NCBI GenBank assembly: GCA_965201115.1
Contig: OZ241745.1
Coordinates: 2,666,001-2,730,000 of the forward strand
Direction: 5' to 3'
Length of the DNA: 64,000 bases
Source: JANQOH01 sp965201115
Lineage (GTDB): Bacteria > Pseudomonadota > Alphaproteobacteria > UBA7887
The notes under the pieces were generated by a model that was not told the DNA's origin, searched no databases, and was given only the letters and a program-made list of their open reading frames with translations. Every line of letters begins with the position of its first letter. The first letter of the stretch is position 1. The position numbers and the translations under genes are program-made. Shown one piece after another: positions 18,480 to 26,404 of the stretch.

Positions 18480-19891
18480 CGCGCGCGGCGCCACTCGGTC
18501 TTGCCGCCGGGCCGGTCCTCCAGCGCCACGCCGTCGGCGGCGAGGGCGGCGCGTATGCGGTCGGCGGCGGCGAAATCGCGCGCCGCGCGCGCCGCCTGCC
18601 GCTCGGCGATCAGCGCCTCGATGCGCGCGGCAGGCGGCGCGGCGGCGGCGGCCGCGCCCGGCGCGGCGCTCGATTCGCGCACCCATTCCGCGGGGTCGGC
18701 GGCGAGCACGCCGAGCGCCTCTCCCGCCGCGCGCAGCTCCTGCGCGGCGTCGGCGCTGTCCTCGCGGGCGGCGCGGGCGGCGAGCGCGCGCATCGCCGCC
18801 AGCGCCCTGGGCGTGTTGAGGTCGTCGGCCAGCGCCGCCTCCACCGCTTGCGGAACCGGCGCGGCGGGCGCGCCGGGCCGCGCGCGCCCGCGCAGGGCGC
18901 GGTAGAAGCGGTCGAGATCGGCCTTCGCGGCCGCCAGCGCCGCGGCGCTCCAGTCGAGCGGATGGCGGTAGTGGGTCTTCAGCAGCGCAAGGCGGACCGC
19001 CTCGCCCGGCGCGCGCTCGAGCGCGTCGGCAACGGTGACGAAATTGCCTTCGCTTTTCGCCATCTTCCGCCCCTCGACGCCCACATGGCCGTTATGCATC
19101 CAGTAGCGGACGAACGGCTTGCCGTGCGCGCATTCGCTTTGCGCGCGCTCGTTCTCGTGGTGGGGAAAGATGAGGTCCCGGCCGCCGCCGTGGATGTCGA
19201 ACGTCTCGCCGAGCAGGCGCGCGCTCATCGCCGAGCATTCGATATGCCAGCCCGGGCGGCCGCGGCCCCACGGCGAATCCCAACCCGGCGCCTCGGGCGC
19301 GGACGGCTTCCACAGCACGAAATCCGCCGGATCGCGCTTCCAGGGCGCAACCTCGACGCGCGCGCCGGCGAGCATGTCGCCCCGCGACCGGCCCGACAAC
19401 GCGCCGTAGCCCGGCCACGACGGCGCGTGGAACAGCACATGCCCGGCCTCGACGTAGGCGAAGCCGCGCTCCACGAGGCGCGCGGCCATGGCGATCATGG
19501 CGTCGATATGTCCGGTGGCGCGCGGCTCGGCCGTCGGCGGCAGCGCGCCGAGCGCCGCCATGTCGGCGTGGAACGCGGCGATCGTGCGCTCGGTCAGCGC
19601 GTCGATGGGCTCCCCGCGCGCCGCCGCCGCGGCCACGATCTTGTCGTCCACGTCGGTGATGTTGCGCACATACGAGACCTTCGGGTAGCGGCGCCGCAAG
19701 AGCCGGTAGAGCGTGTCGAACACCGCCACCGGGCGCGCATTGCCGATATGCGCGCGATCGTAAACCGTCGGCCCGCACACATACATGCGCACATGGCGGG
19801 GATCCAGCGGCTCGAAAATCTCGCGTTCGCCGCTTGCGCTGTTGTGGAGGCGGAGCGCCGGAAGCGGCGGCGCGGCCGCCGCGTCCGTCAT
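18476..19891 (-). CDS. cysS: Cysteinyl-tRNA synthetase
   Basis: 471-residue class I aminoacyl-tRNA synthetase charging tRNA-Cys. HIGN occurs at 48-51 and the KMSKS loop as KMAKS at 276-280. The zinc ligands that select cysteine are at the expected places: Cys39 (YVCGPT), Cys219 (HIECSAMS), His244 and Glu248 (FPHHENE). The length is normal for a bacterial enzyme. The start at 19891 overlaps the stop of the preceding membrane-protein gene in ATGA and gives the usual short N-terminus before LRLHNSASGE. Confidence 0.96.
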   Translation of the reverse strand: MTDAAAAPPLPALRLHNSASGEREIFEPLDPRHVRMYVCGPTVYDRAHIGNARPVAVFDTLYRLLRRRYPKVSYVRNITDVDDKIVAAAAARGEPIDALTERTIAAFHADMAALGALPPTAEPRATGHIDAMIAMAARLVERGFAYVEAGHVLFHAPSWPGYGALSGRSRGDMLAGARVEVAPWKRDPADFVLWKPSAPEAPGWDSPWGRGRPGWHIECSAMSARLLGETFDIHGGGRDLIFPHHENERAQSECAHGKPFVRYWMHNGHVGVEGRKMAKSEGNFVTVADALERAPGEAVRLALLKTHYRHPLDWSAAALAAAKADLDRFYRALRGRARPGAPAAPVPQAVEAALADDLNTPRALAAMRALAARAAREDSADAAQELRAAGEALGVLAADPAEWVRESSAAPGAAAAAAPPAARIEALIAERQAARAARDFAAADRIRAALAADGVALEDRPGGKTEWRRAR

Positions 19892-20304
19892 CGCGGCGGC
19901 CCCGGGGACGGCAAGCCCCCGGCCTCGGGCGCGGCGCGGCGCCCGGCGGCGCGCGCGGCGAGCCACGCCAGCATGAGCGCGAAACAGGCAAGCACGAAGA
20001 CCTTGTTGACGAACCAGCCCGCCGTCCACATCGTCCATTCGGGCGCGCTCAGGAACAGCGCGAATTTCACCGACACGATGGCGACCTCCGCGGCAGCGAC
20101 GCACGCCGCCAGCGCCGCCGCGTACCGGGTTTCGCGCAGCAGCGCCCAGCCCAGCCAGATATGCGCGGCCCACCAGAAATCCCACATGACATGGGCGCCC
20201 GGCGCCGCGCCCTCGGCGAGCGCGAACGCGACCGGAAAGACGAATTTGAGAAACAGCGTCCATGCCGCGAGCACGAACAGGAAGTGCGCGAGGAAAACCC
20301 TCAT
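19888..20304 (-). CDS. Small four-helix membrane protein of unknown function
   Basis: 138 residues with about four predicted membrane helices (FLFVLAAWTLFLKFVFPVAF, the WWAAHIWLGWALL region, ALAACVAAAEVAIVSVKFAL, and the VNKVFVLACFALMLAWLAAR region) and an Arg/Pro-rich cytoplasmic tail. No family is recognised. It overlaps the upstream reductase stop and the downstream cysS start by ATGA each time, so expression is coupled. A role with the Tat-exported Fe-S aldo/keto reductase, for example as a membrane partner, is possible but unsupported beyond adjacency. Confidence 0.75.
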   Translation of the reverse strand: MRVFLAHFLFVLAAWTLFLKFVFPVAFALAEGAAPGAHVMWDFWWAAHIWLGWALLRETRYAAALAACVAAAEVAIVSVKFALFLSAPEWTMWTAGWFVNKVFVLACFALMLAWLAARAAGRRAAPEAGGLPSPGPPR

Positions 20305-21503
20305 CCGAGCCGCGCCGCCGCGCGCGTCAGTATCGGGATCTCGAGGCCGTGCGGGCACGCGGCGCGGCAGGGCTGCGCGCCGCACGACAGGCACGGCGAG
20401 GCGTCGAGGCCGGCAAGGCCGGCAAATGCGTATTCCGCGCGCGCCAGCGCTTCGTCGCCGTAATCCGCCGCATACATGCGCGCGCGCAGGACCTCGGCGA
20501 TCTCCACCCCGTGCGGGCAGGCGTTTTCGCACGCGCCGCAGGCCGGGCGGCAATAGCGCTCGCCGTTGCGCGCCAGGTAGCGGCGGAGCAGCGAGCGGTC
20601 GGCGCCCGTCGGCGCGCCGGCGCCCGACGCCGCGACGTATTCGTCGATGCGGCGCCGGCTCGTCATCGAGACGACCAGCCCGTCGACGCGCGGGTCCGAC
20701 AGCACCCAGCGGAAGGCCGCCTGGGCGAAGGTTTCGCCGGGGCGCTCGAACGCGCGCAGGTCGTTCAGCCGCGCCCCGGCGAGGGTCTTCATGGCGACGA
20801 CGCCGATGTTTTTCTCCTTCGCGCGCTCGAGCCGCGCCGGCAGTTCGGGCTGTTGCGCCACGAAGCCGAAGAACGAGCGCAAATCGTCGAAGAAATCCGG
20901 CGATTGCGTGAAATTGTACGCGACGAGAATAACGTCGGCGAGGTCGCGTTCGATGGCGATGTCGAGGCACTCCGCCAGGCGGCTCCCGTGCCCCGACATT
21001 CCGCGGAAGCGTATCTTGCCCTGCGCGCGGGCGCGCTCGGTGAACTCGGCCCATTCGGGGTTGGCGATGCGCGCCGGGTCGTTGACCGAGTGCAGATAGT
21101 AGATGTCGAGATAGTCGGTGCGCAGGCGGCGCAGGCTGCCTTCGAGCGCGGCCATCATGGAGTCGCGGCGATCATCGGCGCGCGCCTTGGTTTTCGACGC
21201 CAGCACGACGCTGCCGCGGCGGCCCGCGAGCGCCGCGCCGAGCGCCTCCTCGGCGGCGCCGAAGCGGTAGCTTTCCGCCGTGTCGAAAAAGGTCACGCCG
21301 CGGTCGAGCGCATGCAGCGCAAGGCCCGGATCGGCCGAGCCCGACGAGCCGAACGAGATATCCGACACTTCCAGCCCCGTGCGGCCGAGCGTAACCGAGC
21401 GCCGGATACGCGCCGGCGCCTCTTGCTCCCGCGCCCGCGCCGGCAAAGCCGCCACCCCCGCCGCCGCCGCGCCGAAAGCCATGATGTCCCGCCGCGTCCG
21501 CAT
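20301..21503 (-). CDS. Aldo/keto reductase with C-terminal Fe-S domain, Tat-type leader
   Basis: About 400 residues. The N-terminus MRTRRDIMAFGAAAAGVAALPARA has a twin-arginine-like motif followed by a hydrophobic segment and an A-x-A site, so periplasmic export is plausible. An aldo/keto reductase barrel follows, with VTLGRTGLEVSDISFG, FFDTAESYRFG (Asp, Tyr), VLASKTKA (Lys) and YYLHSV (His), the four catalytic residues. The C-terminus carries two cysteine clusters, CGACENACPHG and CLSCGAQPCRAACPHG, as in AKRs with a ferredoxin-like [4Fe-4S] end. The start was moved to 21503 from an upstream ATG at 21545 so that the leader begins at the RR motif. Substrate is unknown. Confidence 0.85.
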   Translation of the reverse strand: MRTRRDIMAFGAAAAGVAALPARAREQEAPARIRRSVTLGRTGLEVSDISFGSSGSADPGLALHALDRGVTFFDTAESYRFGAAEEALGAALAGRRGSVVLASKTKARADDRRDSMMAALEGSLRRLRTDYLDIYYLHSVNDPARIANPEWAEFTERARAQGKIRFRGMSGHGSRLAECLDIAIERDLADVILVAYNFTQSPDFFDDLRSFFGFVAQQPELPARLERAKEKNIGVVAMKTLAGARLNDLRAFERPGETFAQAAFRWVLSDPRVDGLVVSMTSRRRIDEYVAASGAGAPTGADRSLLRRYLARNGERYCRPACGACENACPHGVEIAEVLRARMYAADYGDEALARAEYAFAGLAGLDASPCLSCGAQPCRAACPHGLEIPILTRAAARLG

Positions 21504-21578
21504 GGCCGCACGATAGCCGTCCCGCCCCCGCGCTTCAACGCGCATCGCGCCGCCGCGGCGGCGCGCTCATGCCCTGTG

Positions 21579-21767
21579 CGCGGGCGCGCCCTGTATGCGC
21601 TGCGCAAGCAGACCGTCGAACCAGTGTTCGGCATCGTCAAGGCGGCCCCCGGCTTCACCCCCTTCTCCCTGCGCGGCCTCGACAAGGTCGACGGCGAATG
21701 GCGCCTGACGGCGCTGGCCTGCAACTGCAAACGGTTGCACAACCTTCGCACGGCGGCGCGACCATGA
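21579..21767 (+). pseudogene. C-terminal scrap of an IS1182/IS5-like DDE transposase
   Basis: About 60 codons encode RKQTVEPVFGIVK, then FSLRGLDKVDGEWRL and NCKRLHNL, which is the conserved C-terminal end of IS1182-type transposases (the Glu of the DDE triad lies in VEPVFG). No other part of the gene is present. The rest of the gap from 21504 to 22007 holds nothing recognisable. The scrap marks the edge of the EcoRII-type restriction cluster. Confidence 0.7.
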
Positions 21768-22007
21768 CCCAAAGCCGCCCCTCATGCCCCGAACGCCCGC
21801 CACAAAGCCCAAACGCGACCCCGCTGCCCCGCCCCGCGCAACCCACCGCTCGAACCAGCCCCGAATCGGAACCGCGAAGACCATCGCCGACCGGCAGAAA
21901 CAAAAAACAACCCCCAAGCCCGACAGTCTGCTGGCGGTTTTTCCACGTTCGAACGGCGGCAGGGGTGGAGGTATCGGACACTTGCGATATATCGGTGTTG
22001 TGCGAAT

Positions 22008-23213
22008 CTATACCGCACTCCGCCGCAGTCCGGCGATAAAACCTTCAAGGGATTCCAAATACGGCCGTACGGAAGGCGCGTATCTTCGAAAAATCGGCGC
22101 CGGAACAACGAGTTGAACCTTCGCGTCCTGCATTTCGCGAAACTGCGCCTCCGATATTCCTTCCTGAAGAGTGAGAAGATGCTTGCGCTCGATCCGGTCG
22201 GCTTCGCGCAGGATCTGTCTCCAGCGATCCTTGCACGTGGTTTTGACAGCCAGCATCCTCAATCGTTCGTCCGGCGCCGTCCCTTCGCGATAGTCGCGCA
22301 CCGACGGAAACAGAAAATCGGGCCGCCTGCCGTGCTCGGATACTTCGTTATGCGAGAAATCCCGGCCCTCCCGCAATCCCTCCTCGGTCAGGATGGCGCG
22401 AACATGCAATTCGAGCGATCGGCCCGATCGGTTTTTCCTGCGCTGCAATACCGACTGGGCCAGATCGATAAAGTCCTCCATCGCCGCGAAACCGCGGCGG
22501 ATTTGCGGCAGAATCGTCGCCTCCTCAACACTGCGGAAGAGTTCGTACTCGCAATCCCTGCGTCGAACCAGCCGATTGTCCGCGCGTTCTCCGGCCAACG
22601 GTCGTAACTGCACCGCCTTGTCGATCAAAACGGCAGGGGACGGAAACTCGGACAGCCAGGATTGCGGCAACTCGCCGGGCGTCATCCAGCAGCCGGTCGA
22701 GCCGGGGGCCGGCGCCGGCGAGAGTGCATCGGGCCGACGCCAAACGAACCCGTTCCCGGGCTCGACCGGGCCGATTCGGTCTTCCACGAAATTCTCTTCG
22801 AACTCGTCCCGGCAAAGCCAGACACGGCAAATTTCTTCTCCCTCCCGGGCGTCGCGCCGAAATGCAAATATGCACAATGCGCCCGTATTCGCCGGATCGA
22901 GCAACGCCGAGCCCTGGCCGCCGAGCCGGGTTATCCGGCTTTCGTCCCGTGTTCCGCCGTTATACCAAACCGCCCGGGCACGGCGATGGGCGGAATGCGA
23001 GTCGACGCAAAGGCAAAACTCTACGTCCGGGTTGCGTTCGCCCGGCCGGTCAAGCCCCGGCAAGACACGGAGCAGAAGGGACTTCGGAATATACGGACCG
23101 GCCTGGTGAGCTCCGTTCGCCAAGGTATCGTTGCCCGAGAGTCGCTTGGCGAACCACACGAAGTCCCGATTGAAGCAGTTGTCGAACCAGTTCGACAGAT
23201 CACGATCCGTCAT
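22008..23213 (-). CDS. EcoRII-family type II restriction endonuclease
   Basis: 401 residues, almost the length of EcoRII (about 404). The C-terminal half carries the EcoRII-C block: SGRSLELHVRAIL, RRPDFLFPS (Asp299 in this numbering) and LAVKTTCKDRWRQIL (Lys324), followed by RKHLLTLQEGIS and VQLVVPAP. The N-terminal half would be the effector-binding domain. With the adjacent C5-methyltransferase and Vsr, a CCWGG-type target is the likely specificity, by analogy. The start at 23213 was chosen over an in-frame ATG at 23252 because GGGAGA precedes it; it overlaps vsr by 14 bases. The cluster is AT-richer than its surroundings. Confidence 0.9.
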   Translation of the reverse strand: MTDRDLSNWFDNCFNRDFVWFAKRLSGNDTLANGAHQAGPYIPKSLLLRVLPGLDRPGERNPDVEFCLCVDSHSAHRRARAVWYNGGTRDESRITRLGGQGSALLDPANTGALCIFAFRRDAREGEEICRVWLCRDEFEENFVEDRIGPVEPGNGFVWRRPDALSPAPAPGSTGCWMTPGELPQSWLSEFPSPAVLIDKAVQLRPLAGERADNRLVRRRDCEYELFRSVEEATILPQIRRGFAAMEDFIDLAQSVLQRRKNRSGRSLELHVRAILTEEGLREGRDFSHNEVSEHGRRPDFLFPSVRDYREGTAPDERLRMLAVKTTCKDRWRQILREADRIERKHLLTLQEGISEAQFREMQDAKVQLVVPAPIFRRYAPSVRPYLESLEGFIAGLRRSAV

Positions 23214-23676
23214 CGTTCGTCTCCCGCAGTTCGCTGAAAGTCTCATCGCCATTCAACCACTCGACAACCGCTTCCAGCGTATCGACGACCCGCGTTTTCG
23301 GCGCTGTCTTGACGGCGCACTCCCATATTATGAGTACGCGCCAGCCCAGGTTCTTCAATCTACATATGTCTCGTTTGTCTCTCTCCCGGTTGTCGGAGAT
23401 CTTTTCGCGCCAAAATTCCGGTCGGGTAGCGGGCCATTTGAAAAATCGGCAATCGTGCCCGTGCCAAAAACAGCCGTGAACCAGTATGACGGCGTGGCGA
23501 CGGGGAAATACAAGATCGGGACGCCCCGGAAGCGATCGGTCATGCAACCGGTAACGAAAGCCTTTCGCATGGAGAAAGCGGCGCACCTGCAATTCCGGCA
23601 TCGTATTCTTTCCCTTGATGCCGGCCATCATGCGGCTGCGGGTCGCCGTGTCAACGACATCCGGCGGCATTACCAT
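23200..23676 (-). CDS. vsr: Very short patch repair endonuclease Vsr
   Basis: About 158 residues. Repairs T:G mismatches that arise by deamination of 5-methylcytosine, and typically accompanies a Dcm-type methylase. Conserved blocks: VDTATRSRMMAGIKGKNTMPE, FRYRLHDRSLPGRPDLVF (catalytic Asp in PDLV), VHGCFWHGHDC and WREKISDNRERD. The start at 23676 (MVMPPDVVD) was chosen because family members begin just before this block; an ATG at 23706 is in frame. It overlaps the end of dcm by 26 bases, which fits coupled translation. Confidence 0.92.
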   Translation of the reverse strand: MVMPPDVVDTATRSRMMAGIKGKNTMPELQVRRFLHAKGFRYRLHDRSLPGRPDLVFPRRHAVILVHGCFWHGHDCRFFKWPATRPEFWREKISDNRERDKRDICRLKNLGWRVLIIWECAVKTAPKTRVVDTLEAVVEWLNGDETFSELRETNDDGS

Positions 23677-24985
23677 AATCTTTTCGGTTGGAGTCGGCGG
23701 AAACATCGGTCGGCGCCCCGAGCCACGGCGCCATATGACGAGCCACGGCCCTGGCGCACGGAACGGCTACCGCATTTCCGAACTGCTTATATGCTTGGGT
23801 GTCGGATACGGGAATGACAAACGGTTCATCGTTCGGCTCGTCGAAACCCATGAGACGGGCGCATTCGCGGGGCGTCAGGCGGCGCGGATTTCGATCTTTT
23901 TGCTTGACAAGTATTTCGGACCCGTCCTTGTAATAGCGTGCCGACAATGTGCGCGATACGCTGTCCGGGCCGACCAGGCCGAAGCCGAATCCGTTGCCGG
24001 CGGCCCTGTGCTTTTCGGCATACGACTGGAGATAGTTCCACAGATGATCCGATAGCGTGTAGGCGGCGGAGACTCGGGCCCGTTCCCCGCGCGTATATGG
24101 CGGTTCTTCGGCTTCGCTTCCATCCTCCGGATGCAGGACGGTCCGGAGGCGGGGACCGTTGCGCGAATCCGGCAACGTCATGTCATCGAAAGAAAAGCCG
24201 TTGGTTTCGCGAAAGCCGGCGATAAAAATACGTTCCCGATGTTGCGGCGCCCAGGCCTTGGCGTCCAGTATTTTCCAATGTACCCGATAACCCAGTTCAT
24301 CGACAAGCGTCGTGCGAATGATCTCGAAGGTCCTGCCCTTGTCGTGATTGACAAGGTTTTTCACGTTTTCAAGCAGAAAAGCCTTCGGCCGGTGTTCGTC
24401 GAGGATTCGCGCCACGTCGAAAAACAGCGTGCCCTGCGCCTGACAACGGAATCCGTGCGGCATGTTCAGGGCGTTCTTTTTCGATACGCCGGCAATCGAA
24501 AACGGTTGGCACGGGAAACCGGCGACCAGCAAATCGTGCCCCGGAATATCGATAGCCGATACCCGGCGGATGTCCCCGGCGATCTCGCGGTCGCAACGAT
24601 AGTTTGCCGAGTATGTCTGTCGGGCATGACGATCCCTTTCCGATGTATAAACGCATTCGCCGCCCACGGATTCGAACGCTCGCCGGAATCCGCCGATGCC
24701 GGCGAACAGGTCGATAAACCGGAAGAACGAACCCGCGCCGCGCGCCGCGGGTCGATCCCGCCACAGCCCGCCGCGACGGCGCAACGCACGCGCCGGGCGC
24801 CGCTCGCGACCCGGCGCCCGGCTCCGCACCGCACCGACCCGATGCCCGGCTGCCAGCTCGACTTCGGCAACCGACACGCCGGCGCGCGTTCCGGCCCCGG
24901 CAAATACCGGTAAGCCCGCCACTCCGGGCGAGGCCGCCACGATGTGCCGGGGCGGTCGCGGCGAGTTCGGCAATCGGTCAGTCAT
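23651..24985 (-). CDS. dcm: DNA (cytosine-5)-methyltransferase of the EcoRII/Dcm type
   Basis: 444 residues. Motif I FIDLFAGIGGF (about 92-102), motif IV GFPCQPFS with catalytic Cys159, motif VI ENVKNLV, motif VIII QHRERIFI, motif X YKQFGNAVAVP. An N-terminal extension of about 90 residues precedes motif I, as in EcoRII/Dcm methylases, but here it is Ala/Arg-rich and not clearly conserved; a start nearer motif I cannot be excluded. It protects host CCWGG-like sites from the EcoRII-type nuclease encoded two genes downstream. The ATG at 24985 overlaps the stop of a 17-codon leader ORF. Confidence 0.9.
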   Translation of the reverse strand: MTDRLPNSPRPPRHIVAASPGVAGLPVFAGAGTRAGVSVAEVELAAGHRVGAVRSRAPGRERRPARALRRRGGLWRDRPAARGAGSFFRFIDLFAGIGGFRRAFESVGGECVYTSERDRHARQTYSANYRCDREIAGDIRRVSAIDIPGHDLLVAGFPCQPFSIAGVSKKNALNMPHGFRCQAQGTLFFDVARILDEHRPKAFLLENVKNLVNHDKGRTFEIIRTTLVDELGYRVHWKILDAKAWAPQHRERIFIAGFRETNGFSFDDMTLPDSRNGPRLRTVLHPEDGSEAEEPPYTRGERARVSAAYTLSDHLWNYLQSYAEKHRAAGNGFGFGLVGPDSVSRTLSARYYKDGSEILVKQKDRNPRRLTPRECARLMGFDEPNDEPFVIPVSDTQAYKQFGNAVAVPCARAVARHMAPWLGAPTDVSADSNRKDYGNAAGCR

Positions 24986-25031
24986 GACAATCGTCCAGCC
25001 CCTTCGACTTCGAGTCGGCATCGGATAGCAT
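24978..25031 (-). CDS. Possible 17-residue leader ORF overlapping the dcm start
   Basis: An ATG at 25031 with a good Shine-Dalgarno (GGAAGGAACG) opens a 17-codon frame, MLSDADSKSKGLDDCHD, whose stop overlaps the dcm ATG out of frame. The arrangement resembles that at ietA and could control methylase translation by reinitiation. Function is inferred from layout only. Confidence 0.3.
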   Translation of the reverse strand: MLSDADSKSKGLDDCHD

Positions 25032-25596
25032 CGTTCCCTTCCGGCAATCCCGCGCCGATCTGTCGGTCGCCTTCGGCCTCGCCGTCCCCATGGCGCATAC
25101 CCGATACCGCCGCCGTCGCGCGGCGCTCCGCAGCCAGTCGCGGTCGGGGGCCGCACGATTCGGCAAGATTGCCGCCGGCGGCGCGCGCCGTCAACGATTT
25201 ATCCACTGTTCGCCCGCATGTAAACGCCGGAGTGGCGCTGTCAATGTGCGTGCGACAGTTCTTGCTTGCCCACGACGCCCGTGTGTCGCCGCCACAGCCG
25301 GCCTCGCGCCCGGCGTACTCTCGCCTCGGCGGCAACCCCGCGATTTCCGTCAATGCCATGGAACGCTTTCGCCTCGTCCATGCATCGCTCGGCGGCGCGT
25401 GCGCGGACCGCAGCAAGGCTTCGCGCGCGGGCGTGCGGCTCATGCCCGGTCGGCGGGCGAGCGTGTTTTCCGGGATCGCTGCTCCCGGTGCGAGGAGAAA
25501 AAACGGGTGCATGCCGCCGGCGGCGTCGCTACAGCGCGCTCGCATGACAGCGGGGCGGTGGGGGTCGGCGGCGGCGAGTGCCGGCGCCGCAATCTG
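25032..25596. other. Intergenic region without a convincing gene
   Basis: About 565 bp upstream of the dcm cluster and downstream of the cob operon. Frames here are open by GC bias only. One minus-strand frame contains SRTPAREALLRS, reminiscent of a GntR recognition helix, but nothing follows that fits. The dcm promoter should lie in the right-hand part of the cluster side (about 25032-25200). Confidence 0.6.
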
Positions 25597-25634
25597 CCGC
25601 AGGCTTCGCGGACGCGCGTGCGCGAAGCCTGCGG
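25597..25634. terminator. 14-bp perfect inverted repeat after cobM
   Basis: CCGCAGGCTTCGCG, a 10-base spacer, then its exact complement, 2 bp beyond the cobM stop. It is a likely transcription end for the cobalamin operon, although no T-run follows on the minus strand. Confidence 0.6.
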
Positions 25635-25636
25635 GG

Positions 25637-26404
25637 TCAGGATCGCCCCCGGCGGGGCCGCAGGAGGTGGGCGTGGCCGGGGTCGTAGAGGGCGCTGTCG
25701 GCGAACGTTTCCTGGGCCAAGGCGCGGCCGATCAGTATCAGGGCGGTGCGCGTGATGCGGGCGGCGCGGACGCGGGCGCGGATGGTGGCCAGCGTGCCGC
25801 GCACGATCCGCTGGTCGGGCCAGCTCGCGCGATAGACGACCGCCGCCGGGCAATCGGCGCCGTAGATCGGGATGAGCGCCCGCTCCACCGCGCGCAGGTT
25901 GCGCACCGACAAATGCAGCGCCAGCGTCGCGCCGGACGCGCCCAAGGTTTCCAGGTCCTCGCGCGGCGGCATGTCCGACGCCTTGCCCGCCGTTCGCGTC
26001 AATATCACCGTTTGGCTCACGCCGGGCAGGGTCAGCTCGACGCCGAGAGCGGCGGCGGCGGCGGCGAAGGCGGGCGCCCCCGGCGTGATGTCCCAAGCGA
26101 CCCCCAGCGCGTCGAGGCGGCGTATCTGCTCGGCGATCGCGCCGTAGAGCGACGGGTCGCCCGAATGCACCCGCGCCACATCGAGGCCTTGCGCGTCGGC
26201 CGCGCGCATTTCCTCCACGATGCGGTCGAGCGTCAGCGGCGCGGTGTCGATGGCGCGCGCGTCCGGCGGCGCCAGCGCGACGATCTCCGGCGGGACCAGC
26301 GAGCCGGCATAGAGGCATACCGGGCAGCGCGCGATCAGGTCGCGGCCGCGCACGGTAATCAGGTCCGCCGCGCCCGGCCCCGCGCCGATAAAGTGGACTG
26401 TCAC
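25637..26404 (-). CDS. cobM: Precorrin-4 C11-methyltransferase
   Basis: 255-residue tetrapyrrole (corrin/porphyrin) methylase adding the C11 methyl from AdoMet in aerobic cobalamin synthesis. It begins VHFIGAGPGAADLITVRG and continues with CLYAGSLVP, VHSGDPSLYGAI and PGVSQTVILTRTAG; the SQTVILTR block is characteristic of CobM/CbiF. The GTG start at 26404 overlaps the cbiG-cobJ stop in GTGA. It is the last gene of a six-gene operon. Confidence 0.94.
   Translation of the reverse strand: MTVHFIGAGPGAADLITVRGRDLIARCPVCLYAGSLVPPEIVALAPPDARAIDTAPLTLDRIVEEMRAADAQGLDVARVHSGDPSLYGAIAEQIRRLDALGVAWDITPGAPAFAAAAAALGVELTLPGVSQTVILTRTAGKASDMPPREDLETLGASGATLALHLSVRNLRAVERALIPIYGADCPAAVVYRASWPDQRIVRGTLATIRARVRAARITRTALILIGRALAQETFADSALYDPGHAHLLRPRRGRS

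Noticed and set aside
25380..25545. GntR-family regulator
   Set aside because: Only the short stretch PENTLARRPGMSRTPAREALL resembles a GntR helix (quoted in part); neither flank matches in any frame, so it is either a tiny remnant or chance.
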